This document shows positions 24,152-37,451 of a DNA stretch of 64,000 bases, piece after piece. The first letter of the stretch is position 1, and every line of letters starts with the position of its first letter. The notes below the pieces were generated by a model. The model worked only from the letters and a program-made list of their open reading frames with translations, was not told the DNA's origin and did not search any database. Location of the stretch: assembly GCF_000189635.1 (NCBI RefSeq), contig NW_002476209.1, positions 62,001 to 126,000 on the forward strand, given 5' to 3'. A program made the position numbers and the translations under genes. The stretch comes from Tetrahymena thermophila SB210. Its lineage: Eukaryota > Ciliophora > Oligohymenophorea > Hymenostomatida > Tetrahymenidae.

Positions 24152-27096
24152 ATGAGACAACAGTACGATTAAATTAATTGTAAAATTTCTAAAAAAGCAC
24201 CAATAAATAATTTAATATTTATTTTTTAAGAAATAGGAAATGAAAACATTTCAAGTGATACTCTTTATTTGAAAGAAAGATTTAAAAATAACGTTGAAGA
24301 TTTTAATAACACTTTACAAGGTTTAAAATAATGTATGGAGTAGATTAAAAAGAATGAAAGAGATGGAAGCACTAACTAAAAGATTGATAAATTTTAGAGA
24401 GTTGAATAAATGCTTAATGAAAGAAAAAATAAGTAAAATCTTACTAATAAGAGTATAATTAGTTAAAATACTGAAAGGTTTTACAATAGCTTGTAAAGTC
24501 AAAATTATCAATCTTAACCTTAACAGGTTTCAACCATAAACACAACAGCTACTCCTAATAGCAATAATATGAGTGAATCATAAAAAAGCGATTTAAATTA
24601 AAAATTATAGCAATAAGAGGATTTCAAAATATCTTTTACAAAAAACAATCCTTAGCTTCAAAAATTTTAGCAAAAGTTTTTAAATGTGCTAGAGCCAGAA
24701 GAAAATTTATGTGAAAGCGATGGCAGTAGTTTTTTAAGAGGCGGAGGAGAAGCAGGAGTAGAGGATTTGATAAAAAAATAAACAAAAAGTTAATATGATA
24801 ACTAATATAAAGATTCTTAAGATAACTTTAAAATTGATAGATAATCAATTGGCTCAGGACTTTCTTGTAGTGGAAACGAAATCTTATAGGGTATCTAACG
24901 TTTCTCAGATATTAATGAGAAAAAAGCAGAACAATTTTTGTAGGAGTTCGAAGATGAAGATTCTATAGCTCTACCAGAAAATATATGTAAACTCTTTCCT
25001 GATGCTTAATATAGAGGAAATAGACTCTCAGAAATAGAACGTGATTTTAGTAGAAAATCATATGGAAGTAGTTAAAATGATTAAAATTCATGTATACTAG
25101 CTTCCTAAAGGTAGGAAACAAATCAAAAGTCTCTTTTATCATGTTAAGATAAAGTCAATCAGACTTAGTAAGATTTGAACTCTGAATAAAGTTCTTGTAT
25201 CTTGTAAGATTTAAATATATATCAATTCTACTCTAATTAATAACATGCTCTTCCTATTGAAGATAGGTTGTATGTCAAAGATTTAAGTCGTGAAGTAAAT
25301 ATTTTTAAAAATAAAATGAAATTTTCTAAATTCATAATCAAATATAAAATTAGATTAAGATTAAGAATCTTTAAAACTCTTAGCAGAAGAGGTTAGAAGC
25401 AGAACTTTAAAAAGTGCCCAAGATTTCAAAACAAAGTGATTAAATTGCTCGAAATTCTGCAAGATTCTAGTAGAATCCTGATCTAGTTTCAAGACTTATG
25501 AATGATAAATTGAAATAAGATATGTTAATTAAATAAAAACAAGTTTAATAGCAAATGGAAGACGAGCATAGATTCACATTTGCCCCTTAAATAAATTAAA
25601 CTTCTTTGAATATGAATCGTAAAATTGAAAATTTATACCAATGGGATTAAAAGAGAAAAATAAAATAGTCATAAGTCTAGAAATAATTGGTAAAATATAT
25701 TTCATGTCAAATCAATTTTTTTGATAAATCTATTGTTTGTTTATTTTAGGAAAGAGAAGAAGTAGAAAATATTCAAAAAATGAAGTAGTCTACATTTATA
25801 TGTGAAGGATCTAAAAAAATTGTTGAACAGTAAGTTAGAGGATAATAAAAGATAGAAGATAGATTAATTAGAGAAGGACAATCAATTTAAGCTAGGAAAA
25901 AGCTTCAACAAGAAAAAGAAAATATGATGATTAAAGAATTAAGCAATCAAAAAAGCATAAAAAGGTCTTAGTCTCATTCAGGAGGACTAAATTCGTTTTC
26001 TCGATAGGATGAAACTATTCAGCTCAATACAACTAATTAAACAGCTAAGAAATAATAATTCAGTTAAAGTAAATAAAATTCTTATGTTTAAGAAAATATA
26101 GCAGCAACTCCTAGCTCTTATATATATTATTGCCCTAAATAATAATATTAAGAGTAAAATAATTAAAACATAATATAAGATTAGCTGCAAGATTGCTAAA
26201 TAACACCTATTCATTAAGATAATTAATAGAATGTTTTAAATTAAAACTATTTAACTTAAAATGCAAAATTATAGAAAAGCTAATCAACTTAAAATTTTAC
26301 AAAAAATTTTTAGTAAAACAGTTTAACAAATTAACAAGTAAATGCTATCTAATCCAATTAAAATTAATATTAAAATTCTGATGTTTCAGACTAAAATATA
26401 TAAATACCTTTCCCTTATGTACTATCTTAATAAAAGAGTATTCATCAAAAAGCTTTATCTCTTCACATGGATTCTAAACCTATAACCGAGATTCAATAAA
26501 ATTAATTACCCCTTCCTCTTCATGCTTACAAAAAAAGTGAATAAATCATACTTCCTAAGAATACTAGTGGAAAAATTAGCGTGGAAAGCTTAATTTAAAG
26601 TGCCTAATTTCGTAAAACTAAAATATTCGCATGTGACAATTAGAACGTATTTATACTCGATAAATGTGACACTATCCCTCTTTCTTCAAAAAATCTAAGT
26701 AAATATTTTTTTATTTAAATTTATAATAAAAAATATTAATTTTTATTAGCTGTAAAAGATGTAAATTAGCTTATTTGCTAAAAATAGAAATATGAAACAA
26801 ATATTCCCAACAATAGTAAACAAATAAAATAAAGCTAAAACAGCTATAATTTAAGGTAAGGTTTATAACCCAATAATTCATAAAAAGAAAATATAGTTTA
26901 ATAAGTTTTCTAATAAAAACCTTTTTCTAAACAAGCTAGCCAAAATAATTTGCTTCAGAATTAAAACACTAACAATTAATTTTTCAAACAAATAAAAAAT
27001 GAAAAGAATGGTCAAAGCTACCATAGTTAATTTTAAAAAAGAAAGCAACAAAGAACCAACTCATGCTTATCAAATTAATACTTTTCATAGAACTGA
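24152..27096 (+). CDS. Coiled-coil, Q/N-rich cytoplasmic protein (924 aa)
   Basis: Four exons (24152-25294, 25354-25689, 25750-26698, 26750-27096) are joined by 51-60-nt introns, each starting GTAA and ending TTAG. The first 380 residues are polar, with S/N/Q-rich linkers and an acidic GGGEAGVED patch. A middle basic/acidic coiled-coil region (about 385-570) contains a motif like HRFTFAPQINQTS. Similar F-x-P-x-IN motifs precede coiled coils in several ciliate cytoskeletal proteins, but I cannot assign a family. The C-terminal third is low-complexity Q/N. There is no signal peptide or membrane segment. A skeletal or ciliary role is a guess from composition only. The gene converges on the MORN gene. 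Confidence 0.75.
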
Positions 27097-27421
27097 CTTT
27101 GATAATAAAAATCTAAAAAAATTAGAATTTAAATTACTAAAAAACAAATAAAATAATAATAACCCTGAAAATGTGAAGAATAATTATAATTATAAATATA
27201 CATGTATATGTATAAAGGTGTGTGTAGACAGATGGATGAATATATAATAAATATTTACAAAATTAAAAATTATCTTTCTATTTTTTATAGTGTAATTAAG
27301 TTCTAATTATTTAGCATTTTAATTCTATTAATTTATATACAATAATAATATATGAAAAGTAAGAAAGTACTATATTTTTTATAGTTTCTATCAGAAAAAT
27401 AATTTTTAAAAACCCTCATTA
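27097..27421. terminator. Convergent 3' region
   Basis: 325 A+T-rich bases between the stops of two convergent genes; both transcripts must end here. No distinct signal is seen apart from general A/T richness. Confidence 0.35.
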
Positions 27422-29258
27422 TCAATTATAGAACTGTTGAATACCATTACCTAATTGTTATTATTAGTATTAATTATTGTAAGATCCTGCATACTCGTTT
27501 TATGGTTAATTATTTATGCTATTTGAAATTCCATTATTATTATTATATCCTCCGTAATTTTTGTCTTAATATGAGTTAGCTGGTAAAGAGGAGTTATTAG
27601 GATCATAATATTCATAGTTATTATTATTATTATTATTGTTATTGTTGACGTAATTACCTGATTATTAAAGTCTGTTGTTTTAATTATAAGCATTATTGGC
27701 AGTGTAAGAACCATTCAGATCGTTACCTCCATTTTAATATATTTACTCTTTAGTAGGTGAGTAGCTAGGATTTTTAGAAGCATATTAATTTTATAGTTAA
27801 TAGTTTTAGCATTGTTGCAAAAAGTTATCATATTCTATATCTGAAGGATCAATCCATGAAATTCTTTTACCATCTTCCCAAATACCAACTTTTATGATTC
27901 CGTCTTATTAAATATACTTACCACGCCCATGCTACTTTCCATACTTCCAAAAACCTTCATATTGTCTACCATCTGCCCAGAGATATATGCCAAATCCATG
28001 TTTTTTATCAAATTAGTATTCTCCTTCATACTTTCTACCATCTTTCCAAGTATATGTGCCTCTCCCATGCATATTGTTATTCAGCCACATACCCTTTTTA
28101 TTTTATAATGAAATTATATTATTATCTTAGAATTAGAATAGTTTTTTATTTATTTATTTATTACCTCATATTTTCTGCCATCAAGCCATGTATAAACACC
28201 TAAAATTTATAATATCAAAATAAATTATAAATTTTAATAATCATTATAAAGTGTATTTATATATATTTTACCGAATCCACTAATTTTGTTATCTTCCCAA
28301 TTTCCTTAGTATTTAGATCCATCAGGCCAAGTATAAATTCCATTACCATGTTTCTTTCCTTCTTTGTAATATCCTTCATATTTAGATCCATCAGCCCAAG
28401 TTTCTACACCATACCCATGCTGTAAATCATCCTTCCATTACCCATCATATTTAGCACCATTAACATGAATGTATGTTCCATAACCGTTTGCTTTGTCATC
28501 TTTCCATTCTCCTTCATAGATATCACCATCAACGTGCTAAAATTTACCTTTACCATTTGCTTTATTTTAAACCCAATCACCTTCATATCTTGCCCCATCT
28601 ATTACAAAAAAATTACTTTTTAATTTAAGGTAACTAACTTTGAAATATAATACCTGGCCATGTTTGTATTCCATAACCATCTCTCATAGCCCCTAGCCAT
28701 TCTCCTTCATAAACTGCTCCTGACTAAAATTTGTAAGATGGACCTTTTTCTCTTTTGTTAGAGTTGATGAAATTGTGCTAATTAACCATTATTTCTCTGT
28801 TCTCATCTTAAGAAAAGTAATGTCTCGCTAAAGGCATCATATCATCTTTGCCTAAGCTATCCTTGTTTCTAAATTAATAGAAGTATTTAATTAATTAACG
28901 ATAAAGTTACTATTACAATATAAATATTCAGCTGAATAAATATTATTAAATAATATGATAGTAAGAATATTTGTTGAATAGAATAGGCTTACACAGGATA
29001 TGTAGATTGAGGACCAATAGCAGGTTAGTTATTACCTGCTATTGCAGTATAAGCTGATTAGTTATAACTGCCATAATTATGCGATGATGGGTTATTCTGA
29101 TGACTTGCAGAGTAAAAGTTTTCTTTATTTTACTAATACTATTATTATTGCTATTAATAATTATATTATTGTTATTGCTAATAATTAGCTCCATTTTTTA
29201 ACTCATACTAATTGTTATCATTTAGTAGCTGAGAGCAATTTGAACATTCTTAGCCCAT
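27422..29258 (-). CDS. MORN-repeat protein with lipidation-type N-terminus (504 aa)
   Basis: Five minus-strand exons: 29258-28993, 28868-28654, 28598-28272, 28199-28165 (35 nt) and 28093-27422. The N-terminus MGQECSNC offers Gly2 for N-myristoylation and nearby cysteines for palmitoylation, so membrane anchoring is likely. Residues about 15-90 are Q/N-rich. Residues about 140-335 carry nine MORN repeats with YEGEW/YEGDW/YDGQW/YEGYY/YQGNW/YEGMW/YEGEY/YEGFW cores, plus a degenerate tenth (KVGIW). The C-terminus is N/Y/Q-rich low complexity. MORN arrays bind phospholipid or protein partners and are frequent in ciliate cortical, basal-body and axonemal proteins; here a cortical membrane scaffold is a reasonable inference. 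Three of the four introns interrupt the repeat array, one of them flanking a tiny 35-nt exon. Confidence 0.88.
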
Positions 29259-30717
29259 TTTAATAATTACCTATTACAGATTATTTTTACTTTTTTTATA
29301 ATAACTAATTAATCAAATTTTTATTATTTTTTTTCAACGCCTAAAAATAACAAACACAATTTTTAATAATGAATGAATGAATAAATAAATATATGAAAGA
29401 ATTTGCTCTCAAAAATATTTAATAGCAATAACTATATTTGAATTTTTATAAGCATTTTTTCTTATTTAGGACTGACAGTAATTATAAAGTGATGATAGAT
29501 AAATTGATAGATAGATAAACTTTTAATAAATGTTTAAACAGCTATTTAATTAATAACTTAAATATATAGCATAATGAATCAATTTTTTAACAATCAATTA
29601 GTTTTTTAAACATAAATTTATGCTACCTAACTTGATATCCTAAACAATTTTAATTATCAATTTTGAAAGATTAATTTTAGTTTTTATTTAAAATCATGAA
29701 AATATTTTTAAAATACAAAAAAATTATAATAAATAAGAATGACTAAACAAAAAAGTCATGAATGAATAATTCAATACAACTCTAACCATCTTCAATATTA
29801 TTCAATTAAATTTATAATGACTATTATCACACTTAATTAAAAATCAGATTTTTTACAAATTAAGCAACCTTTAATTTAAAATTTTATATATAAAAAGATA
29901 TAGTAAGTTAAAGTTGTATTATTAAAGTTTATGTATCACTATCTACTTCTTTTCGAAACCAAATTATTCTATATCAATAAAATAAAATTAACTCTTTAAG
30001 GCTCAGAATAAAACAATATTATTATTAATTTTATTTATCTGAAAAAATTTAAATTATTTAAACTTAATATTTATAATATTAATACTAAATGTAAATTTAA
30101 TAATGTGCTAAATCTAAACTTTTATAAACAAAATAGAATGTAATTTGTATTTAAAATAAAGATTATAAAAGTTAAAGCTAAAAAATATAAATTTAAAAAC
30201 AAAGCAAAATATCTATTCTAAGTTTTAGAATTAAAAAAGGATCTTATTGCACCAAAGATTTTTAATCTAAATTTAATAAATTTATAAATAGATATTTATT
30301 GGAAATACTAGAAAGTATCCAAGATGATCAGGTAGGAAAAACAGTATTAAAAAAATTGATGAATATAAAATTTTTACCAATAACTTCTTTAGCATGGGGA
30401 AGGTGGTTGATTTTGATAATGGGGATTTATAGTATGTAGATTTTTTAGAATAAATTTGAATAATTTATAATTATCATTTTATATCTATAAATCATCTTAT
30501 TAATGTAAAAGATAATCAGAAAAATATTATATCAGTGCTTGCTTACAACTAATCTTAGCTATTGGTTGGACTAATTTTTATTTACTCAAAATCTCCTGAT
30601 ATGATTATATTTTTTGATTATCAATTAATTTTTCTAATTATAAATTAATAGAGAAAGAAGTATTTTAAAATTTTAAGGTAAATATATTTATCCAAATAAT
30701 AAAAGCAGTAGTTTTGA
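29259..30717. promoter_or_regulatory. Long divergent spacer with a coding-like island
   Basis: 1459 bases between two divergent genes. Mostly plain A/T sequence that must hold two promoters. A richer patch at 30328-30459 reads as protein in ciliate code (listed separately). Nothing else recognisable. Confidence 0.4.
30328..30459 (+). pseudogene. Short coding-like island, possible gene fragment
   Basis: After a TGA at 30325-30327 the frame is open to TGA at 30457-30459 and reads like natural protein (for example IDEYKIFTNNF, then MGKVVDFDNGDLQYVDFLEQ). Base composition is less A+T-rich than its surroundings. The only in-frame ATG (30394) would give a peptide of 21 residues. It may be the last exon of an unrecognised gene, a relic or a short upstream ORF. 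Confidence 0.25.
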
Positions 30718-32812
30718 ATGTCTTCTTCTGCCTGCGAACGATTCGTATTTGATGTTTGCTCTGCTAACCCTAACATTTGCAAGACTTGTAAAAATAATAA
30801 AGCTATGCATGCTGATTGTGCTCCTGTAAAAAGAGGTTTATACATTTTGCAATTTAACACTCTTGGTAATAAAATATTTTTATAAAGAAATCAAATTTGG
30901 TGTTAAATTTTAGGCGCATGATACATTAAGCCAATATAATTCACTGCCTAGTAAAACTGAAAAGAGTAAATATATTTTTCTAAAATAGTTTTTAATAAAT
31001 ATATCCATTTTACAATAAGAAACTCCATTGAATTAGTAAGAAGATAAAAAATAAGAAAATTAAGAATCTTCTATCCAAAAAATATCTTAATAGCCTGCTC
31101 CTGCTAATATTACATGCGCAAAACCTAATGATACTCCTGTTTCTCCTTAGGTGCCAAGAAATGAAATAGTTCAACAGCCTACTTCTTAAGAGAACGACCT
31201 TTCAAGAAAGGTTTAGTAACTAATTAGAGATAAAGAAGATAAGATTAAATAAAGCTAATTAAATTAATATGCATCAACTCCAAAAAGAGGATCTTAAGCT
31301 TCTAACACTCCATCTCAAAGACCTAGCATAGCTTCAGCTTGCTAGTCTATCTGTTCAGGAGATTCTCCTACCTCTTAAAAATCATTACCTTCTAGCAATT
31401 TCAGCACTGCAGCTTAAAAATTACAAGACTAATAAGATACATAGTAGTAATAATAATAAGATAAAAATTCTAATTAATTACCTTAAAATGAATAAGATAA
31501 AATAAATGAGAATATTTAGAGCGAATTAAAAAGTACAAATAATGAGACCCCTAAAATAAATTAAGAAAAAAACAACCCTCCAACATAGAATGTTCAATAA
31601 AATCAAAATTAATAATAATTAGAATAATAAAATGAGAAATAAATATAATAAGATTAATTAGATTTAAAATTAAAGTAAGATAGAGAAAGGTAAGAATAGT
31701 AAAAGATCGAAAAAGAAAAATTAGCTGCTTTATTATAAAAGTAGACTCAGGAAACATAAATGCGTAATGAAGAAAAGCCAAAACCTATTTAATCAAACAA
31801 AGGTTTAACACTAGCAGAAATTTTAGCAAGATAAAAATAAAAGATTGAATAAACAGATGAAAAAAAAAATACTGCAGCTGTGAGTTCATAATAAAATTAA
31901 ATACCTTAAATACCTAAATCTAATTTGACTTAAGCTATTAACAGTGAATTAAATAATGTCTCGAAATAGCCTAGTTTGAATTAAGGATCATACACATCTG
32001 TTTAAAATAAATCTAATGAAATCAACAATTAGATCAGCTAATAAGATAATGTGAATTCTCAAAAAAATATGATAAATAATTAAAACTAAGTTGAAAAAGT
32101 TAGTTTACAAAAAAAGCCTGAGAATTAAGATGACAATTAAAAAAGTAATACAATTATTTTAAAACCAGAGGAAAAAAAAGAGTAAAAACCCTTAAGCACA
32201 GTAGCTTAACGTATTTAAGAACTTTAGAAGCAATAGCAGTAATAATAATAACCTTAGATTTATTAAAACTAAAAAGTAAATCTAAATTAGAGAATTGGCC
32301 TAAACTCTTAATAAGATAATCAAAAAATGGAAGTTTAGAAAGAATTATAGTCTAAAAATAATATTGTTAATTAAGAAAAGACAGCAAAAACCCCGGAAAT
32401 AATTGATTAGTAAACTGATAAAAATAATGATTTGGCTGAGAAATAAACTAAATAAGAATAAGATTAAAAAGTTACCACATAAGATATTAAAAAGCCCTCT
32501 TCCCTCGTTTAACAATTATAAAACAAATTAGGCAACTTAAACTTTGGTGTTTAACCTCAAATTTCTTAAAATAAATAATCAACTAACTAGAATGAAGAAG
32601 TTAATTAAAATGATTAATTGAATATTCCTTTCTTAAAAGAATAAAGTAGTGAATAGAGAGAACCAGAAAAAGTAATAATTTTATTTTTTAATAATAGTAT
32701 AAATTAAACTAATTTTTTAAAATAGGATTTCTTAGATAGACCTGTGATGAAGAAAAACGTTAGATCTTCACGTAAAATGAATTTAAATGATTTAAAAGAT
32801 TAAAGTGAATGA
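30718..32812 (+). CDS. Q-rich adaptor-like protein with N-terminal Cys/His knuckle (632 aa)
   Basis: Exons 30718-30825, 30914-30965, 31020-32671 and 32726-32812. The N-terminus has a small cysteine module (CSANPNICKTCKNNKAMH) that could bind a metal. Skipping the second intron would delete or shift little, because two of the introns are 54 nt, a multiple of three. The rest is Q/N/K/E-rich and disordered but carries four spaced amphipathic helices: LSRKVQQLIRDK, LTLAEILARQKQKIEQ, LSTVAQRIQELQKQ and SSLVQQLQNKLGNLNFG. The extreme C-terminus is basic (DRPVMKKNVRSSRKM) and faintly recalls the capping-protein-interaction motif of CapZIP/CARMIL proteins; this is a weak resemblance only. A cytoskeletal adaptor is possible; the function is unknown. 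The first-intron donor (GTAAAAAG at 30826) was chosen because it alone preserves the frame into exon 2. Confidence 0.7.
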
Positions 32813-33199
32813 AACATTTTTCATCTGTCTGTTGCTCAATTAATTAAATAAAGAAATATAAAATTAAATATTATTAATAATGTTAAAATATTCTAATTAA
32901 TTTTTTGTTTTTCTTAATAATGATTAAATTTTTTGTAAAGAGAGGCATATATATTTATAAATAGATATGCTTATATAAATCAAATTTAATTTATACTATT
33001 ACTTTTCATATTAAACGTTTTGCTTTTATTTAGTTGAAATAAACGAATTAAATCTTTTTTAAATAATTTAACATATAATTTTTAATATTTGTTAAAAATC
33101 TAATAAAATATATCGTTCGTTTGAGTTAATTAATAATTTATATGTAATTTAATTTCTTATTGTTTGTTTATATAAAAAGTCATTATTTTTATAATAAAA
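32813..33199. other. Intergenic spacer
   Basis: 387 A+T-rich bases between two tandem plus-strand genes. No recognisable feature. Confidence 0.35.
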
Positions 33200-36100
33200 A
33201 TGTTTAGAGGAACTTTTTAAAGTGATTCTAAGAAAAATGGAAAGTTAGATTTTAGAGGAGATGGAATGCTTTAGTAGTCGTAAGAGATTTATTAAACTCT
33301 TAAATAATAATTTGAGATGAGAATAGATTAATATGAGCAAACGATTAAGCAAATTTGTGATAGATTATTGAATGATGAATTAATTGATACATTGAAAAAA
33401 GATAAGACGAGTGTTGATTATGTTTAAGTTAGGATTAAGGAAATTATTTAAGAATGCATGAACGATGATAAAGAAAGTGTAATTGAGAAGCTATCTATTT
33501 AATATTCGAAGATTAAAAGTGATTATTAATTACTTGATGAGGCATTTAACTAATTGTAGAGCTAATAAGAAGATTTAAAAATAAAGTACGCCTCAGATAT
33601 TTAACAATATGAAAATCAGATGGTGTCTCTAAAAAATGAAATAGATAGATTGAGTAATTAATAGGGATAAATTAATTAGTCTAATAACTAAAAAGTAAAG
33701 AATTTAGAGTCAACCATTGAAAATAAAGCTGCTATTATAAACGAATTGTAAAGATAAATCATAGATAAAAATTAGTATTAGGAATAATAAATCATATTAG
33801 CTTAATAAGAAAGCAGCTTTTCAAAAAATCAATCACAATTTTTAGATCCTTAAATATTGATAATAAAAGACTAAGAAATATAAAGTATTAAGATGCAGCT
33901 TAGTGAAATGCAATCAAAGTTAAATTAGCAAATATAAGCTTTTTCAAGTTAAGAAGAAGAGAATTTTAATTAAAAGAAAGCAAACAGATTGTTATAAGAA
34001 GAAAATAAAAAGCTTAATTTGTAGGTATAGCAAATTACAAAAAACTCAAGTTAGATTGAAAGTAGGCTTAAAAGCGAGTTAGAGTCTTCTTAAAGTGTAA
34101 GATAAGTTTTTATTTTATTTTAAAACTACAATATTATTAAATTGTTTTAATTTTTTAAAAGATTTTAAAGCTGTAATTAAATGAAGTATAAGAAAAATTA
34201 AAGCAGCTAAAAAAGAAGCACAAACATAAAAAATAATTATTGAAAAATAAGATAAAAGAGTATGAAATTAAATTACAAGAGATGGAATAAGAAGCAATGA
34301 TTCTAACTGAGTAGCACAGAAACGATAAAAGAAATTTGACAGAGCAAATATAAATAACAAAAGATCATTATGAATACTTGTTGTAGTAGTAATAGACTGA
34401 TATGGCAAACACTCTTTAAAATATGAATGCTAATTTAGTAATATAAATATATTTTAGATTTATTCATGTTAATTATTTTTGCATAAATAGGAAGAATAGA
34501 AAATAAAATTAAGATAAGATTTAACTGAGTAATTCGAGAAATAATCGAAGGCAAATAAACAATAGTATGATTAAGAAATACAGAAATTAAAGAAAAGAGA
34601 ATATGAAATTCAAAAAAAATTCGATGAATAAATGCATGATTTTGTGATATAAAATAAATAAATATAAAATAATTTCTTCTAAAACAATGATTTTGCGCTA
34701 GTTAAAATAGAAAATGAAAAACTAAAATAAGAATTAGCTTCTGTTAAAACTGAAAATTAATTTGCATTGAACTAATAAAACTATACTGTAAATAATTTAA
34801 CTGAAAAAAATGATGCTTTGGAAGAATAGATTGTTAATTTGAAGAGTATGTTTTTATTAGTTTCGACTTACATCATACATATTTTTAATGTTTATTTTTA
34901 AAGAATAATTAGGTAAATAAGAAATTGAATATGAAAAAATGAAAAAACAGTTTGAAAGCTTAAAAATAGATTCAGAAAGTAATAAATATATTTAACTATA
35001 ATTAATATTAAAACTTTTTTATTTAGCATTAAGTTAGAGATTTAACATTCTCCAAAGAGATAAGGATTAAGCAGTTAATGAAAAAAGATAAATTCAAAAG
35101 AATTTCGATCTCCTAGAAAAAGAAAGAAATGATATTTAAAAGAAATTAGAAATTAAAAAAGAAGAATACCAAAATTAACATATTTTGTATGAAAGAGTTT
35201 ACGAAAAGCTTAACATTACCGAGTAAGAGCTATCAAATATAAAAAATGAAACAGAGCAAATTCAAACATCATTGTTTTCTTAAATTAATGATTTTAAAAT
35301 ATTAAATATGAAGTTAGAAAAGGAAAACGAATAAATGAAAATCTCAATTGAGTTATTTAATGATTACAAAAAAGAATCAAAAGAGCAAATTTAGTCTTTA
35401 AGAGACGAAAATAGTAAAGTAAATGAAAAACTTGTGCAATTAATTTAGCAAAATAACAGTAACACCTAAGAAAAATCTTCTGCAATAAGTTAACTGCAAA
35501 TAGAATTAAAGAATTACTAAATTTAATTAGAAGATAAAGTTCAAAAAATTGAAAAGCTGAAAGAAGAGGTTTAAGACTTTAAAATTAACGAAGAAGTAAG
35601 AAAGAGACAAATCCAAAGTTTGGAAGAATAAAGTACAGATTTAAAATAAACTATAAGATAAAAAGATGAGTAAATAAATAATGCATAGCATGACCTAGAA
35701 GTTTATAAGTAAAGGTTTTAAATTTGCAAGCAAAAACTTAAGGAAGCTTTCATTTAAATTTTAGATTCTATAAGGTTAGAATAAGGTAAAATTTTATTTT
35801 AATTTTTTTTTATAGCTAATAAATAATTATTATTAAAATTATTCGAAGAGAGCCTTAAAATACAGTTTACTAGAAGTATATGTTCATTAAAGGATAATTA
35901 TGAAGATTCAATATTAGCCATTTAAATGTATACCTAGGGAGTTTTATCAGATTTAAAGGCTACTTAGAATGAAAAAAGTAATTTGGTTGAGCAAATAAAA
36001 TAATTAAAGTAATAAATAACTGAATAAACGAAGTAAAATACTGCTAGATAAAAATAAGAATCTGAAAATATGCAATAAATTTAAGAGAAGAGTAATTAGC

Positions 36101-36525
36101 TATCTAAAAATATGAAGTAAGAAATTAGTGAATTAAAAAAAAAGAATAACAGTTTGCTTTTAGAAATCTAAAAAAGTAATGAAAAAATAATCGAATATTA
36201 ACTAGACTAAAAGAAAACAAAATCAGAAAAAGATAGGATGCAAGAAACAATTGATTCTCTTTGTGAGGAAATTAAACATATACAATAAGATAATAATGAA
36301 AAAACAGAAAAAATAAATCACTGGAGAAGTTAAGAATCTATGTCAAATTAACTTGAAATGGAAAGACTATAAAAACTTTGCTAATAAGAACTAAATATAT
36401 ATTAAGAAAAAATAATTTAAATGCAACGCAGGTAGGAAACCATGATAGAATTTTATAATTAATAGCTAAAACAATTACAAAATGATTACTCAAGTGCTGT
36501 AAAAAGAAATAATATTTATCAATGA
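33200..36525 (+). CDS. Long coiled-coil protein (~1030 aa)
   Basis: Five main exons: 33200-34096, 34171-34437, 34491-34845, 34904-34978 and 35027-36525, with phases matching at every junction. Beyond a short N-terminal head (MFRGTFQSDSKKNGK, with helical residues about 40-130 including CDRLLNDELIDTLKKDK) the protein is nearly continuous heptad-repeat coiled coil rich in E, K and Q, with no membrane segment. This is typical of centriolar, basal-body or ciliary-rootlet proteins, but I recognise no family. A 30-base A/T-only segment at 35786-35815 begins GTAAA and ends ATAG; it is a multiple of three and may be a very small intron, which would shorten the protein to 1020 residues. Confidence 0.78.
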
Positions 36526-37451
36526 TTTTGACCTTCTATATTAATAATATTTTATAAATAAATTTATTATTTAATTTAATAATGAAAATTTCTTGTCAAT
36601 ACTATTTATTTATTGAAATATTTATAACTTTATTCAAAAGAAATCATGTAAAAAATATATTAATTTCCTTTATATATTTCATTTGCTTGTTTTTTTTTCA
36701 AAAATTTTTTTTAAATCATGTTTTATTAAAAGATATAAGAGAAATTATTTAACTTTTCCCTCCTAAACATATTCTAAAATAAAAAATTATTTAGTAAGAT
36801 ACTTTCAAATAATATATATTAAAAACTTATAAGAATGACATTATGAGGAAAAATAATATTTTATTTTTATGTAAAAAGGAAATTTATAATGAATAAGAAA
36901 ATTAATTGTTGAATGAAAAGTTTTAAATTAATGGACAATATTTTTAATAATAAATGAATGAGTATTAAAAAAGGATTTAACAAAAATAAATTATTTTATT
37001 TTGTTTAAAAAATTATTATTATTTTAATGAAAGTATTAAACAAAAAAATTTACTGGATCAAAGTAATTTATAGTGGAAACATTTTTTATCTTAACAATAA
37101 ATAAACAAATAAATATTAAGCATCTGTTTTATTTTTTAAATTGATTAAATGAATTAATAAATTTATTCAAAGTCAATATTTTTAAAGTAATAGATATTCG
37201 AGGTAATTTTTTTTAAAAATTCAATTTAATTTACTTAGAATACAAAAAACCACCTAAATTATCAATAATCAATAACAAGCAACCAAAAAAACAAATAAAT
37301 AAGTAAATATATTAAAGAAATAAAAAATTATTAATATATAAATTGCATTTATTTATAAAAATTACTATCAACGGATAATAGATATTGAAAGCATATCTAA
37401 ATTAATATAAGTTTATTTTTAAAAGTTTTAAACAAACATTAAATTAGTCTA
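36526..37451. other. Intergenic spacer
   Basis: 926 bases of extreme A/T sequence between two plus-strand genes. No coding frame or repeat of note. Confidence 0.35.

Noticed and set aside
26740..26795. Alternative end for the coiled-coil gene giving a CKRCK zinc-like motif and early stop
   Set aside because: The phase set by the GTAAAT donor at 26699 leads to the other frame, which stays open and protein-like for another 115 codons.
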